This document shows positions 49,816-60,658 of a stretch of DNA of 64,000 bases, piece after piece. The notes below the pieces were generated by a model, which worked only from the letters and a program-made list of their open reading frames with translations, was not told the DNA's origin and searched no databases. The stretch covers positions 1,054,001 through 1,118,000 of the forward strand of contig NC_089391.1 in the NCBI RefSeq assembly GCF_003171515.1, read 5' to 3'. Within the stretch, counting starts at the first letter, position 1. Each line of letters begins with the position of its first letter. The translations under genes and the position numbers were made by a program. The DNA comes from Pyrenophora tritici-repentis. Its lineage: Eukaryota; Ascomycota; Dothideomycetes; Pleosporales; Pleosporaceae.

Positions 49816-50820
49816 ATGAAGCTCGCTGCGCCCATCGTAGCCGCCACGGCAGCTCTGCCCCTCGCGTCGTCAACCATCATCACAGCGTACCAAAACATCA
49901 CGCTCCCAACAACCAACACCACCCTCCTCGGCAACATTTACAACCACTGGATCTACCTCGGAAATGATACATATGATCTCACGCGGTCCATGATCGCACC
50001 CACGACCAAGCCCGTCACCATCCCCATGACCGGATCCCGGCAACGCGCCATTATCGAACCCTCGCGTTCCGCGCTCATCATAATCGACATGCAGAACTTT
50101 TTCCTCCATCCAGAGCTCACTCCTAGCGCCGAAGGCGGCCGGAAAGCAGTGGAGCCCACTCTTAAAATGATTGACGCTTTTCGTAGAAATGGTATGCCCG
50201 TGCTCTGGACCTTCTGGGGCCTCGATGGAAAGGATCTCCGAGATCTGCCTCCTTCGGACATTGCGGGATTTTCGAGCACCAAGCACAGTCCTACGAGTAA
50301 GTATTCCAGAGCCGTGGGTATTTTATGGTAGTACTAAGTCGTGCAGATTCGTTTGGCAGCGATATGGGGAAACTGAAAGACGGCACCGAGCTGGGCCAAA
50401 TGTTGATGCGCGGCTCGTGGAATGCGAGACCGTATGGGCCATTGTACGATGCGCAGATCCAAGGTGTCAAGAACGGAACGGACCATTATTTCAACAAAAA
50501 CCGTGTGAGCGGCATGTGGGGTGCGCAGACACCGCTTGGTCTCTGGTTGGAAGAAAACCAGATCACCACTCTTTTCTTCGGAGGTGTAAACTCGGATCAA
50601 TGCGTGTACGGTACGCTCCTAGATGCCGGTTTCAAGGGGTACGACACCGTTTTTGTTGATGACATTTCAGCAACAATAAGCCCGGAATAGTGAGTGTTTT
50701 GCGCCTTTTATCAAAGCAACATGCTGACATTGTATCAGTGCCGCTCAAATGGTCAGGTATAATTCAGACCTCAACGGTTTTGTATCCAATTCATCTTTGA
50801 TCATACCCGCACTCTCCTAG
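49816..50820 (+). CDS. secreted isochorismatase-family cysteine hydrolase
   Basis: Predicted hydrolase of the isochorismatase/nicotinamidase fold, 301 residues from exons 49816-50296, 50347-50689 and 50739-50820 (introns of 50 and 49 nt). The third exon supplies YAAQMVRYNSDLNG; without it the frame would stop at GAATAG exactly on the donor. Residues 1-19 are a signal peptide and several NxT sites follow, so it is likely extracellular. Catalytic residues visible are Asp91 (IIIDMQNFF), Lys211 (NKNRVSGMWG) and Cys246 (GGVNSDQCVYGT). Secreted members of this family have been proposed to act on plant signalling metabolites, but the substrate here is unknown. Confidence 0.9.
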
Positions 50821-51152
50821 GGACCAATCCGCCATCCTGTGCCGTGGCTGCGGGCGCTTGACGAATCCCGCTGAGTTCGGAAGCAGTAGGGATGCGGTGA
50901 GGAATTCAAGTACACGCCGACTTCCGGAACGGTACGTGTGGAGAGAGAGGGGCGCATAACGTAATTTGCGAGGCGTTGGTTATGCTGCGCTGGCTACCGT
51001 AGAACATGAATAGTAGTAAGATTTATTTCTAGTCTATTTCCTAAATTTCTATTTCCCACTTCCCACTTACCACTTCCTACTTACCACTCACCACTCACCA
51101 CATCCCACATCCCACATTCCACATCCCCATATTCACGCGCTATCCCATAGCA
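50821..51152. other. intergenic region with CCCAC-type short repeats
   Basis: Between 51055 and 51130 the sequence is a low-complexity string of CCCACTT, CCACTCA and CCCACAT units. This is probably the promoter/leader of the caspase-like gene. No gene is seen. Confidence 0.5.
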
Positions 51153-52314
51153 ATGTCAGGACCCCTACCGCCACAGGCTTTCTCAATCCCAAGCAAGATC
51201 ACCAAGCAAGAGCTTCAGGATGAGTTTCAGGGAGCGGTGTCATCTGCAGTTGGTGGAGGTCGGGTGAATCCGTACAAAAAAGCAGTGGTTGTGCTTATCC
51301 ACATTGAGCAAGACGACATTGGGGTAGTCCGACTAGAGACGAAGCTCGCGGAAACATTCCGAGAATTTTACGGCATTGACTATATCAAGCACCTCGAAAT
51401 TCCGCGGTCGGCAACCCCCATTTGGGTTGTCTAACAAGCCATGTTTGAACTCCATGAGGCGGGGTATACCGCGAAGAATTGCCTGGTCATCCTCGTTTTC
51501 TCAGGCCATGGGCTCAGCGACCTAGCACCCCCGCAAGATCGCATACGAGCCGATGGGTGGACCCTCAAGCTCTGGTAAGTATCAAAGTCGTAAGTTCTAC
51601 ACATCAATGCTGATAATCTCCAGTGGCGCCATGAATGCCAGAGGGACGCCCTCGACCCCAACTCTTGACTGGAACATGGCAACCTCAGCAATGAATTCAA
51701 GCGAATGTGACGTAGTTCACATACTTGACTGCTGCTTTGCAGCTGAGGTCTGCAATGGAGGAGTCGAAATACTTGGAGCAAGTGCACGGAATGAACCGGC
51801 CGAGGCAGATCCCGCAACATGCTTCACGGAGGCACTGATCGAAGAGCTCCGCCGTCTTTCTTCTCGTCCAACCACTATAGTAATGCTCTTTAGCGAGATC
51901 ATGGTGAACAGACGTGCACATGGGCTGCTATCAATCCCCTTCTACAACAGAAAACCAGGCAAAGAATCGGTTATCCTCCCAACAAAAGGCAGGCAAGGCA
52001 AGAACAAGGCGCCACAGATCCGACCGGACAGCGCACGCATCTTGGTCACGGCGCATGTAGATGAGAGTGTTGCCCGTGGTAACGTCTCCGATCTCAAGAA
52101 TTGGCTCACGACCATGTTGCTGGCTTCAGTCTTGGGCGTGGACATCACACTGGAGGGTGTATGGAATTCCAGCTCTTCTATCATCATGTTTTCCATGCCA
52201 GTTTGTGTCTGGTCTCAGCTTAACTCATTCAACGGCGCCTTCACCTACGTTGGTGAGGTGACCTCTCGCAACTATCTCTTAGAGCAGAGCGCTCAAGGCC
52301 GGACAAAGTGTTAG
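51153..52314 (+). pseudogene. caspase-like (peptidase C14) gene with in-frame stop
   Basis: Caspase-fold protein with the His-Cys dyad: His119 in FSGHG and Cys178 in HILDCCFA, the pattern of metacaspase/paracaspase-type enzymes. Two exons, 51153-51574 and 51624-52314, around a 49-nt intron span 370 codons. A TAA at 51432-51434 (codon 94) interrupts the first exon, and the frame continues without shift as QAMFELHEAGYTAKN. A single CAA to TAA change, in the CpA context favoured by RIP, would explain it; translation from the ATG at 51441 could still give the catalytic part. Such proteins are linked to fungal cell death and stress. The C-terminal third is not recognisable. Confidence 0.7.
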
Positions 52315-52537
52315 ACCTCAAAACTAGGTATACAGGACCCCTAGTAGTCGCCAAACATTATCCTCGTCCCCCTGAACAGAGAGGTTTCACACACTAAGGA
52401 CCTCCGGCCTGCCATCTTCTTGGCGAGCTTCTTCCATATTTCAGGGTCGTGTCTGGCAATTGGGACATCACAGGGTGGATGGGAATGCAAAGTTTGACGT
52501 CCAAGGGGGCGGGGGTGACTAGACAAAATGCAATTTT

Positions 52538-52600
52538 TGTTGAGAAGGTATATGTACCAATCAACGCAGGGGCAAAGTGTGTTCACTTTTTGTCTCAACA
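52538..52600 (+). repeat. left LTR of the TRIM
   Basis: 63 bp, identical to 52798-52860; TG...CA ends with 8-bp inverted termini TGTTGAGA/TCTCAACA. Confidence 0.95.
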
Positions 52601-52616
52601 GGTTATGAGCCCGGGT
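52601..52616 (+). promoter_or_regulatory. putative primer-binding site for half initiator tRNA-Met
   Basis: GGTTATGAGCCCGGGT abuts the left LTR. Its complement reads CGGGCTCATAACC near its end, the anticodon stem-loop sequence of initiator tRNA-Met. The copia primer site has the same type and position. Confidence 0.7.
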
Positions 52617-52797
52617 CGCTTTCAGCGCATCAGCATGTTCGCGAAGGAACTGCTGGTTGGGTGAGTGACCAGAGCCGAGTAAGGGTCAGAGCATGAGGCC
52701 AGCGCCGAGTAGGGCCAGAGCCGGAGTCAGCACCGTGAAGGGCCTGCGTTGCAAACCACTCGCATTACTTTGTCTCCCTGCCTTAATTGCGGGGGTG

Positions 52798-52860
52798 TGT
52801 TGAGAAGGTATATGTACCAATCAACGCAGGGGCAAAGTGTGTTCACTTTTTGTCTCAACA
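52798..52860 (+). repeat. right LTR of the TRIM
   Basis: 63 bp, identical to 52538-52600, followed directly by the ATTTT duplication. Confidence 0.95.
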
Positions 52861-52865
52861 ATTTT

Positions 52866-53212
52866 CATGTATTATAATTCTACTGAGAACCTGTGACCTC
52901 TTCAAAAAAACTATATAGTTGTATCTTATCACAGCATCGTTAGGGAAATATAGAGGCAGTAGGAGAGGTATCTATATCCGATGTAGAACACGACACCATA
53001 AATGAGGTCCTCGATTGTCCGCATGCACTCGCTCATGGACCAATACCCAGATCAATACCTAGACTAATACCAGACTAGGTCTAGTCACACGCAAGTACTT
53101 CGATCGGCCACTTATACAAGATTACAATGAAAAGCTTTATACTAGCATATGTACAGTCTATTAAGTCTATTTACACTGAAGTACATTACCACACCATCAT
53201 TGGATGCCATAC
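52866..53212. other. AT-rich intergenic region
   Basis: No gene. It contains short GACCAATACC/GATCAATACC/GACTAATACC repeats near 53037-53075. It may include the 3' end of the tyrosinase transcript. Confidence 0.45.
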
Positions 53213-54504
53213 TCACGCGTACATGTAGCACATGGGTCCCTTGACTGTGCTCATGAGGTCTGCAATCTTCACCGGCGGGCTTGCAGCATATCCGAGATCC
53301 ACAACATCCTCAAGCGTCGTGTTGGCGGAAGGAGGGTTGTTGAGGAAAGTCTGAGTGCCAGAAATACCCGCGCCGCTGGTACGCGTCTTGGTGTCCAAAG
53401 CCTGCCAGATCCACCAGGTGCGGTCAATCATGCCGTGGTGCAGGTAGAAGAGAGGGTCGCCGGGAGAGACGAAGAAATCGCGGCCTGGGTCACCGCCCAT
53501 GGCGTAGTGACCACCACCGTGGACACCGAGGTCTTGGGTTCCCGGCCAGCCCTGCATGGTCATCTCAAAGTTCCAGATATCCTTGTTGTCGATGATCAGG
53601 CTGGCGACGAGGGGTGATGTCGCCCACTTTCGGATTGTGTAGTCGGTCAAGTCGCGCTTCAGGCACCTTGGGTTGTATCCTAGGCCGTCACCATTGGCGA
53701 TTGTGGTTCCGTTGGCCAAGTTCAGGGAAGCTGGGCCGAGGTTCACCTCTATTGGATCTAGATCAGTACTCATCTGAAAGGAGTGGGATGGGTCGACTTA
53801 CTCATGTTCTTGAATGGGCCGCTCTTGATGCAACCACCACCGGTACCGTGGGGAATGCGAATCTCTGGTGGTCCTGTATTGATGATGACAACATCTCCTT
53901 GACCTGCAACCGCCTCTCCATTGCCAGACATGGAGTAAGCTGAGCCGTCGAGCATGGACGAGTTCTCAAGGCCAGTGACAGCAGTCTTGGCCCAGTCCCA
54001 GTATGGCTGGTAGCCCTTGTAGCCGCACTCGTTGCGCAGCGCCTGCTCGTATTGCCAGGTAAAGTAGCGGTGCCATGCCAGGAAGTTACCCGTGTAGTGA
54101 ATGTTCAGGGTCGAGATGATATGGTTGCCAACAAAGTCATCGAACCGTGACTTAGCTCCAGGCATAACGGAAGCAGGGGTCTTGGCCGGTTTTGACTGAA
54201 GGCAGAGCACAGCATCGGTGTAAGCTTTTCGTTCGGTCTTGGAAAGAGCGCTCCATTCTCGGCGTACGGCGATATTGTTCTTGTTGCAAGTGCCACGCTT
54301 CTTGGAGTTGGCCTTCAGCTCAGCTTCGGCTTGCTGTTGCGCATACGCGACTAGTTTTTCGATTTGCCCACTTGCAGTTGAGGCGTCGCTCGAGGCTTCC
54401 GTTGGTAGCGCCGAAGGTTCTAGTGTTGAATCCTGGGGGGCTGGTAGCGCGTTTGACAAAGTCCCAGCAAGGAGTGCCAACGCTAGAGGAGAACTGAAAC
54501 GCAT
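53213..54504 (-). CDS. secreted tyrosinase (type 3 copper enzyme)
   Basis: Oxidises mono- and diphenols to quinones, for example in melanin formation, using two copper ions. Exons 53802-54504 and 53213-53757 around a 44-nt intron give 415 residues. Residues 1-18 are a signal peptide, followed by a Ser/Thr-rich spacer. Copper A ligands His128, His136 and His145 lie in VGNHII, NIHYTG and AWHRYF; copper B ligands are His314 and His318 in HGGGHYAMGG and His341 or His342 in LFYLHHGMIDR. The C-terminus GPMCYMYA matches the usual end of small secreted tyrosinases, but a GTGAGT donor overlaps the stop, so a further exon is possible. No later C-terminal inhibitory domain is seen. Confidence 0.92.
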
Positions 54505-56714
54505 TATGTCTTGGGAGTACAGAAGCAGTTGTGTAGTAGCGACTGGAGAAGGAAGTAATGCTGAAGACTGTATGGAAGAGAAAAGCAAAGATATGCTGCA
54601 TACATATATCCGTGTGAGATTATCCTCCTTCAGAGGTAAATGGGTCTTTCATGCCTCACTGCCGAGTATTGTGGCTGCAATTTACCGAAAATTCTGTACG
54701 CCCTGCTGGAATGGTGTTGACGGCCGCAGCTAGACTCGCTACCTAAATCCCGACATCGAATCACTTAGCAGGTCTGATAAAGCGAGGCCACGTGTGGAGC
54801 CAACGTGGAAAGACTGCCTGGCGCATGGGATTCCATAGAGCCCCGAGTGTTCTGCAGTCCCTTGTCTGAATTATCATGAGGAGTGGCGGACTAAACCTCA
54901 AGTGAACTTTGCCCGTAAGTGGGAGTTGATGCAAGCAGCCAGCAGCTCTCGCTGAATGAGAGCTGAGCATGTCGCCTCGCCGACCCTTACTGCCCCGCTG
55001 CCGTCAGCTTCTGACTAGCTAGACAGGCAGAACCCGAGATCTGGAGTCTCCGGGCCTTGGGAACGAACGCTTTTCGAGTCATGTTGAAGAAGATCTATCT
55101 TGTTTCCTTGTGCCGCGGTGCTTTGCCAGTCAGCTACATCTCGTGAAAAGGAGTCTTCGTGCCGTGAACGCCTCAATATCGGGTCTTTCTAAACCTGCAG
55201 GATGTGCCGCGGTCCAGACACGTGCAAGAGGCGTAGAAGGATGGGAGGTTTTTCACAGCCCCCAAACGCCTCCATCTAGAAGGAGATCCCGAAAGCATAT
55301 CAATCCTTCCATGACTACACATGCCACTTTGGGTTTGGCTTCTCTTGGATATCGTGCGTGTTGAGTGTCGGGAGGAGGACGACTGAATTAGTGGCGCATC
55401 ATGCGATGCCGCTATGCCCGTTCAGTAGCGGGGTCCGTTCCGGATCAGCCGTTTCCCCGTCCCGTCTTCTTTCCCCGCTGGCGCTTCCGCGGTATCGTCT
55501 TTTGCGCCATCATCAGATAACCTCCATTACTCGCTGTGCGATTAGTATTTGCAAGCCACGCCGATGGGCCACTTGATCTGGCCTTCAGTGGTTACGGCTC
55601 ACGTTCCGCGTGCGACTTTTACCAAATGGCGTAAACTCGGCACGTCGCTACCAATCTCCCGGTCGATATTAGGCGGTATCACAATAGCCTGAGGATGGCA
55701 CCATGGTACCCCCCACGGTACCATTTTCGTCCCGCCTGGAATCAATTTTCTCGGGCATATGGACCTCAGCAATTGGGAAACCGCATACATATCGGTTCAC
55801 CTTCTCTTCATGGTCAGGCTGCGAAATGTATTCCATAATAGCCAAAATCCTCACTGCGCTCACTACCCAGCCCGCGAATTGCCAAGTTCCATCTTTCTCT
55901 GAATGGAAGCCATTCGTGACGATATACGGAAAGCCTGCATTGAACGGTATGATATGCAGACTATCACATGCACTCTAACGGTGTTTGGCGTAAACTACGC
56001 ATAGCATATGGTAGCAGCCGTCTCGGGTCTACTCTTGTCTTGGCGAGCGTTCACAACAACTTGGTCATCGGGCGACCTCGGCGTCACCTAATGAGATGGC
56101 AAGATCAAAGTATGCTTTTCATTTCATCTCTAGAGTCAAGGGCAGCGATCTAGGGGCCGGAATAAGAAGACTCAAGTGTGCGCATAATGTCTCTTTCATG
56201 CGTCACTCGCCTCTCTTTAAACACTTACGCGCTACTATTACTACACAATCCATGTGTAAGAGAAACTGCTTTGTATCAGGTTACTTGTGGGCCCAAATAC
56301 GCCCCCCACGTGCGTCCGGCGTCCGGCTGTCATGCTTTGACAAGTCCTTCGGTTTGAATACTTTGTGTAGTTCCCATGCTTCCGGTTAATGAGGCACGTC
56401 CCGAATCCTCTCCGTTCGGACCTGCCACTCACGCATGACGGATGCGTCGCTTAAGCCGGTATTGATGTTCTTCACGGTTAGACAGTTACAGATAAGGTTG
56501 GCTACCGAGAACTATATGCCCTGAGCCATGTGGTGGCGGGCTTCCATCACTTGTAGAGCAGTTTCTGGGCGCTGAAGGCGTCTCTATGGTAGCGCCCCTG
56601 ATGTGTTACTTGAGTTTCGGCAGTCGGCAGGTGGTATGCAGGCATCTCGCTGCTATCTTATGAAGCCAGCGTAGTCCCAAATGTACAACACTCTACCCGG
56701 TCACTTCCAACAGC
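54505..56714. other. gene-free interval, tyrosinase to receptor gene
   Basis: About 2.2 kb without a supportable gene. The first 120 bases include CATATATCC in the expected promoter zone of the tyrosinase. Short open frames elsewhere show no family likeness. Confidence 0.5.
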
Positions 56715-58189
56715 ATGCATTCTCTGGCCTCCCGTGTGGACGCACCAATGCGTCCGTACGAGAATCAGGGCCCCACCATCCTCGCATCAACGCTAATTGT
56801 CACCATCGTGGCCGTGCTCACTACCATTGCGCGATTTCATGTCAGGGCCAACATGATCAGAGCCATGGGCTGGGATGTGAGCGCTCCTGGGATGATCTGA
56901 GAGATACCCATTGACATTCACTGCCTAGGACTATGTAATGTTATGGACGGTCGTACTGGTAAGATCCAAATATCTATCTTCCTTGCAGCGCTGACGAACA
57001 AGCAGTGCATCGTGGGTCAATGCATCGTAATAATGCAAGTCGTGTACGGGGCCGGAAGACATATCGAGCACATTAAACCACACGATTTCTCGAATGGCTT
57101 GAAGCTGAACTTCGTATCACAACCGGTCTACCTCCTCGCCATTTGCTCTGTCAAGCTCTCGGTGGGCTTGTTTCTCCTGAGAATTGCAGTCAAAGCGATA
57201 TATCGACGCGTGATCATCGGTATCATGGGTAGGCTGTCACTTGAATATGGGAAACATTATGCTGACAACTCATAGTTTTCATGACAATCTACACAATCGG
57301 CAGCGTTTTGACTATCCTCTTGCAATGCACAAATATCCGATTGATGTGGGATCAGACAGCAGCTGGCACATGCTGGACCGTGAAGCAGATTAAGATGCTG
57401 GGCTATCTGAACATCTGCCTGAATATCAGCACTGACATTGCCTTTTCAGTCGGCATACCTGCAAGTCTCATGGAACACTCCATCGAAAACACCACTAACA
57501 CTCATTCATAGATTCCCATGCTCTGGGGAGTACAGATGAACCGCCGTCACAAAGCTTCTCTTATCTGCATCCTCGGTCTCGGAACCTTTGCGACAGCCGC
57601 CGCGTTAGTCAAGCTCTCATACTTACCCACCTATGGCCGCTCGGGCGATCTCATGTGGGACTCTCGCAACCTCACCATGTGGACCGTCACCGAGTGCAAT
57701 GTAGGCATCATCGCCGGCAACCTACCTTGTCTCAAGCCTCTCTTCCGATCAATCCTCGTGTCTACCTACGGAAGCGGCTCGCGTAAGAACACACAACCAA
57801 AGTACTTTTCGAACCCATATGCATCAGGCACAAAACAGCGCTCAGTGGGCAAAAGCTACGGTCCTCTATCCTCAGACAAGGCCGCGGACGGCGAGACCTT
57901 GCACTACGGTGATCGCAACGAAGCATACACCCTCACCACTATCGATGCGACTCGGGGTCATGGAGTTGAGGCCACGAATAGGAGCGCCTCGTTTGAGCTA
58001 AGCTCACCAGGCCGAGCCAGAAGTAGCAACGAAAGCATCGCCAGGTTGAACACAAAGGCCCATGCACCCGGTACCATAGGCAACATCACCGTGACAACAA
58101 AGGTCGACGTGACGGAATCCCTACATTCAATCAAAAGCTTCGAAAACGCAAGGATGCATGATCAGCCCCAAGCAAAGGAGATGGTGTGA
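56715..58189 (+). CDS. fungal rhodopsin-fold integral membrane protein (PTH11-like)
   Basis: Seven-TM protein of the fungal rhodopsin-domain family, which includes PTH11-type receptor candidates. Five exons fit: 56715-56876, 56929-56958 (only 30 nt), 57003-57228, 57276-57460 and 57512-58189, giving 426 residues. The fourth intron has a GC donor (GCAAGT) rather than GT. Landmarks: MGWDDYVMLWT across exons 1-2, VVYGAGRHI, VKLSVGLFLLRI, LMWDQTAAGTCW, AFSVGIPIPMLWGVQM across the GC intron, and WTVTECNVGIIAGNLPCLKPL. The last 150 residues form a hydrophilic Ser/Thr-rich tail. No CFEM domain precedes the TM core, so it is the simple type. Confidence 0.85.
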
Positions 58190-59671
58190 AGAAGCTGTAA
58201 GGGGGTGTGGCTTACCAGTCTGGTTGGGGGGCAGACATCATATAATGGATTGGGAAAAAACCAAGAACACCAATGGTAATGAGAAGGACAAGCAAGCGAA
58301 CGTAATGAGGAGTTTTGATACCAAACATGCAGCACTTTTGTATTTGTAGATATTAATAGAAGGAGATGAACATGTACAGACGACAACCACCACATGACAT
58401 GGGTTGAAAGGAACGCTGGCTTTCGCTTATCACTTCCTTCCTGTAGATCCGAACGCGGGATGTTCCTCTCCCGGGCACGCGGGTGTGCATGGAAGATCTT
58501 TCCTTTCCTTTGGCTTTTGCTTCTTCAGCAAGTATTTGCTTTTTCGTTACCTAACCTTTGGTAAAAAAATGGGTTGCTAGCGATACATCCACCCACTCCA
58601 GGGTCTCCTTCCAGTATAGCGTTTTTCCCATCGATGGGTGAGAGGTCCATATCGTTCTCGCCCTCCTGGGCGTGTTGGCGTGTTGGGCGCGCAGACTTTC
58701 AGCTCGTGGGTGTAGATCGTATTTACTGGGGGGGGGGTTTGCTTTTTGTTGGGACCTGCGCGGCGGCGGCGGCGCTTTTTTCTTTCTTGGGCTTTTCAGC
58801 TCTGCTGCTGCGGTTCCGGGGTTACACGGCGGGAACAAAAAGCTTAGCTGGGTGGATGGTTTGGGGGGATTTTGGCTGGCTGGTTGGCTGGCGTGCTCAG
58901 CCTCCCCGCCGACCCCAATAGTTTCGATGGCTCATCCTTTTTTCTTTCTGACGACTTGTCGGTTTAGTGGTGCTGTAGTGCGGGTTCCGTTCGATTTTCC
59001 TCTGGTGGCGGGGTTTGATGCTTCGGATGTGGCAGTGATGGATTTGGCGTTATCGTTTTTACATCTGTGTACGGCTTCCGGCTCACGCACATGGAATGCG
59101 ACGTCGACGTCATGGTTATCGATTGTTTTCTTTGGTTGTTCCGCCGTGATCTAGTGGTTTCCACATACCAGATAGTACTCTCATGCACCAGAATCAGTGA
59201 TTGAAAGCGCAAAGTATGAGTAATGTAATGTTTATTTGATAATAGAGAATAAAAGTTAAGGTTATCTTTGACAAAGGAAAATGGTATCTAAGTAGGTCGT
59301 GATGTAGTATGCCAGCTCGAAATAGCAAGCGGCAGTTTGGTGTTGAAAACAGAAAGTGTAATTTACACTTGGTACTCCCCCAAGGACTCCTTCAAGGCTC
59401 TCATTTCAAGCTCTTCTGTCTCTCCTTTTTAGTCTGTGCCTTTCTTGTGTAGTGGGGCAAGGCTTAGGGCTCTTAGAGGCCATGCAAGCGCGATGGTCCT
59501 CTCAAAATCGCGATGGTGTTGCTGATCCTCTTCCAAAGATCTGCAGCCGATAGTTCGCAGTCTTCATTGTGGTGTAGTGCTCGATTCGATCTCTTTTGTT
59601 GCCTTGTTGGTCAGCGCCCCGCGGCTCGTGTTGGAGCCGAGGGCTTGCTGCGGTTTCCCATTCCAGGGTGA
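58190..59671. other. gene-free interval between convergent genes
   Basis: No supportable gene. Overlapping open frames on both strands at 58551-59154 are driven by low-complexity G/C and TGGCTGGCTGG sequence. A run of ten G lies near 58729. Confidence 0.45.
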
Positions 59672-60658
59672 TCATGTCGACAGGGGTGCTGCAAGTAGGC
59701 TGTTGAGCTTCGTGCAGCTAAGTCGGACCGAGCGTACATCTTCTTTTTGTAGATGAGACGCAACGGTTTCTAGGATACCGATCGGCAGCAACAGCAACTT
59801 GGACTCGACACTCTCTTCTTCCGCCTCTGCCTCTGCCTCTGCCTCTGCTTCTTTGGCCCAAACATCACCTGACACCGCGTCATTGACTTTGTAAGGCAGA
59901 CTTGCAGTACTTCCACATTCAGGCGCCTTTTGCATGCACCACGTCTCACGCCAGCGAGCGGAATTCGCTAGTCGTTCTTCGTGTGCGGCATTGTCTTCCT
60001 CGTCTGGTTGCTCCACAATGACGTGAATCTTGTTCTCATCATCTTCCGAATCAGTCGAGTATTCGGATCCAGAGGCTGAAAGCTTCTGGAATCGGTGCAA
60101 CTCTGCGTCCATGGGCCGGTCGAGCCAGTCGTCAATCTGCTCGTCGGACATTTCACTCTTTGCGCTCTTGAGCGAGCTCGCAGAGTCCAGGGGAGGCGTC
60201 TGTGGCGGGGAGATGGGGAGACTTCGCTGGACCATTGATTCGTATGTGGCTTGTTTCCGGTTCACGTAGCTTTGCATGCCTTTGATGTACTCGTGGCTGC
60301 TTTTCCGGTCCTTTGGCGAGAGATACTGGTGAATTGGAAAGGAGCTACCGTCGGCTGGTGAAAGTGGTGGGGACAGGAAGCCGCTGGACATGGGGCTTTC
60401 ACTCTCCGAATCGGTGCTTTGGAAGTATTCGCGTTCTGAGCCCGAAGTCGATGTAAGCGATACGGTCGACATTGTGCGCATACGTTCCATGGAAGGTCCA
60501 TGGTGTTTGGTTGATAATGTCGGTTCCTCCACCTTCAACGATCGCATGTGAGAAATGAGCTGTTCATGGGTTTCGTTGAGCCTCTGGAGGAAAGACCTCT
60601 TGGGCCTCACGACATGGGGCCGGAGGTCATCGTATGGTAGGCCGATGGTAGTCGTCAT
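59672..60658 (-). CDS. Ser-rich protein with C-terminal F-box-like motif
   Basis: Single-exon gene of 328 residues. Residues 1-250 are hydrophilic and rich in Ser, Glu and Ser-Pro (SPPLSP, ISPPQTPPL), so probably disordered and phosphorylated. An acidic AEAEAEAEAEEE stretch (about 270-282) is encoded by a GCCTCT repeat. The last 41 residues read LLLLPIGILETVASHL, then DVRSVRLSCTKLN, the L-P-x-x-I-L...L...D...R..C..L pattern of an F-box. It would link to Skp1 in an SCF ubiquitin ligase. The F-box sits at the extreme C-terminus with no substrate-binding repeats after it, which is unusual. Confidence is moderate because the F-box is short. Confidence 0.75.
   Translation of the reverse strand: MTTTIGLPYDDLRPHVVRPKRSFLQRLNETHEQLISHMRSLKVEEPTLSTKHHGPSMERMRTMSTVSLTSTSGSEREYFQSTDSESESPMSSGFLSPPLSPADGSSFPIHQYLSPKDRKSSHEYIKGMQSYVNRKQATYESMVQRSLPISPPQTPPLDSASSLKSAKSEMSDEQIDDWLDRPMDAELHRFQKLSASGSEYSTDSEDDENKIHVIVEQPDEEDNAAHEERLANSARWRETWCMQKAPECGSTASLPYKVNDAVSGDVWAKEAEAEAEAEAEEESVESKLLLLPIGILETVASHLQKEDVRSVRLSCTKLNSLLAAPLST
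59823..59852. repeat. GCCTCT hexanucleotide repeat inside a coding region
   Basis: Four perfect GCCTCT units plus a GCTTCT variant, in frame within the minus-strand F-box gene, where they encode alternating Glu-Ala. Copy changes would lengthen or shorten the acidic tract without a frameshift. Confidence 0.9.

Larger units (their letters stand above)
52538..52860 (+). mobile_element. terminal-repeat retrotransposon in miniature (TRIM), copia-like
   Basis: A complete 323-bp non-autonomous LTR element. LTRs of 63 bp (52538-52600 and 52798-52860) are identical, start TGTTGAGA and end TCTCAACA. The flanking ATTTT duplication confirms integration. The 197-bp interior has no coding capacity. Right after the left LTR lies GGTTATGAGCCCGGG, which complements the anticodon-loop region of fungal initiator tRNA-Met; copia elements prime from such a half tRNA. 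The last interior bases (GCGGGGGTG) form a short purine-rich tract. Identical LTRs imply a recent insertion. It must depend on an autonomous copia-type element elsewhere. Confidence 0.85.
52533..52865. repeat. 5-bp target duplications flanking the TRIM
   Basis: ATTTT at 52533-52537 precedes the left LTR and ATTTT at 52861-52865 follows the right LTR. This is the expected footprint of LTR-element integration. Confidence 0.85.

Noticed and set aside
58551..59154. Overlapping open frames on both strands suggesting a Trp/Gly-rich protein
   Set aside because: Low-complexity G/C and TGGC repeats keep the frames open; there is no motif, signal peptide or splice support.
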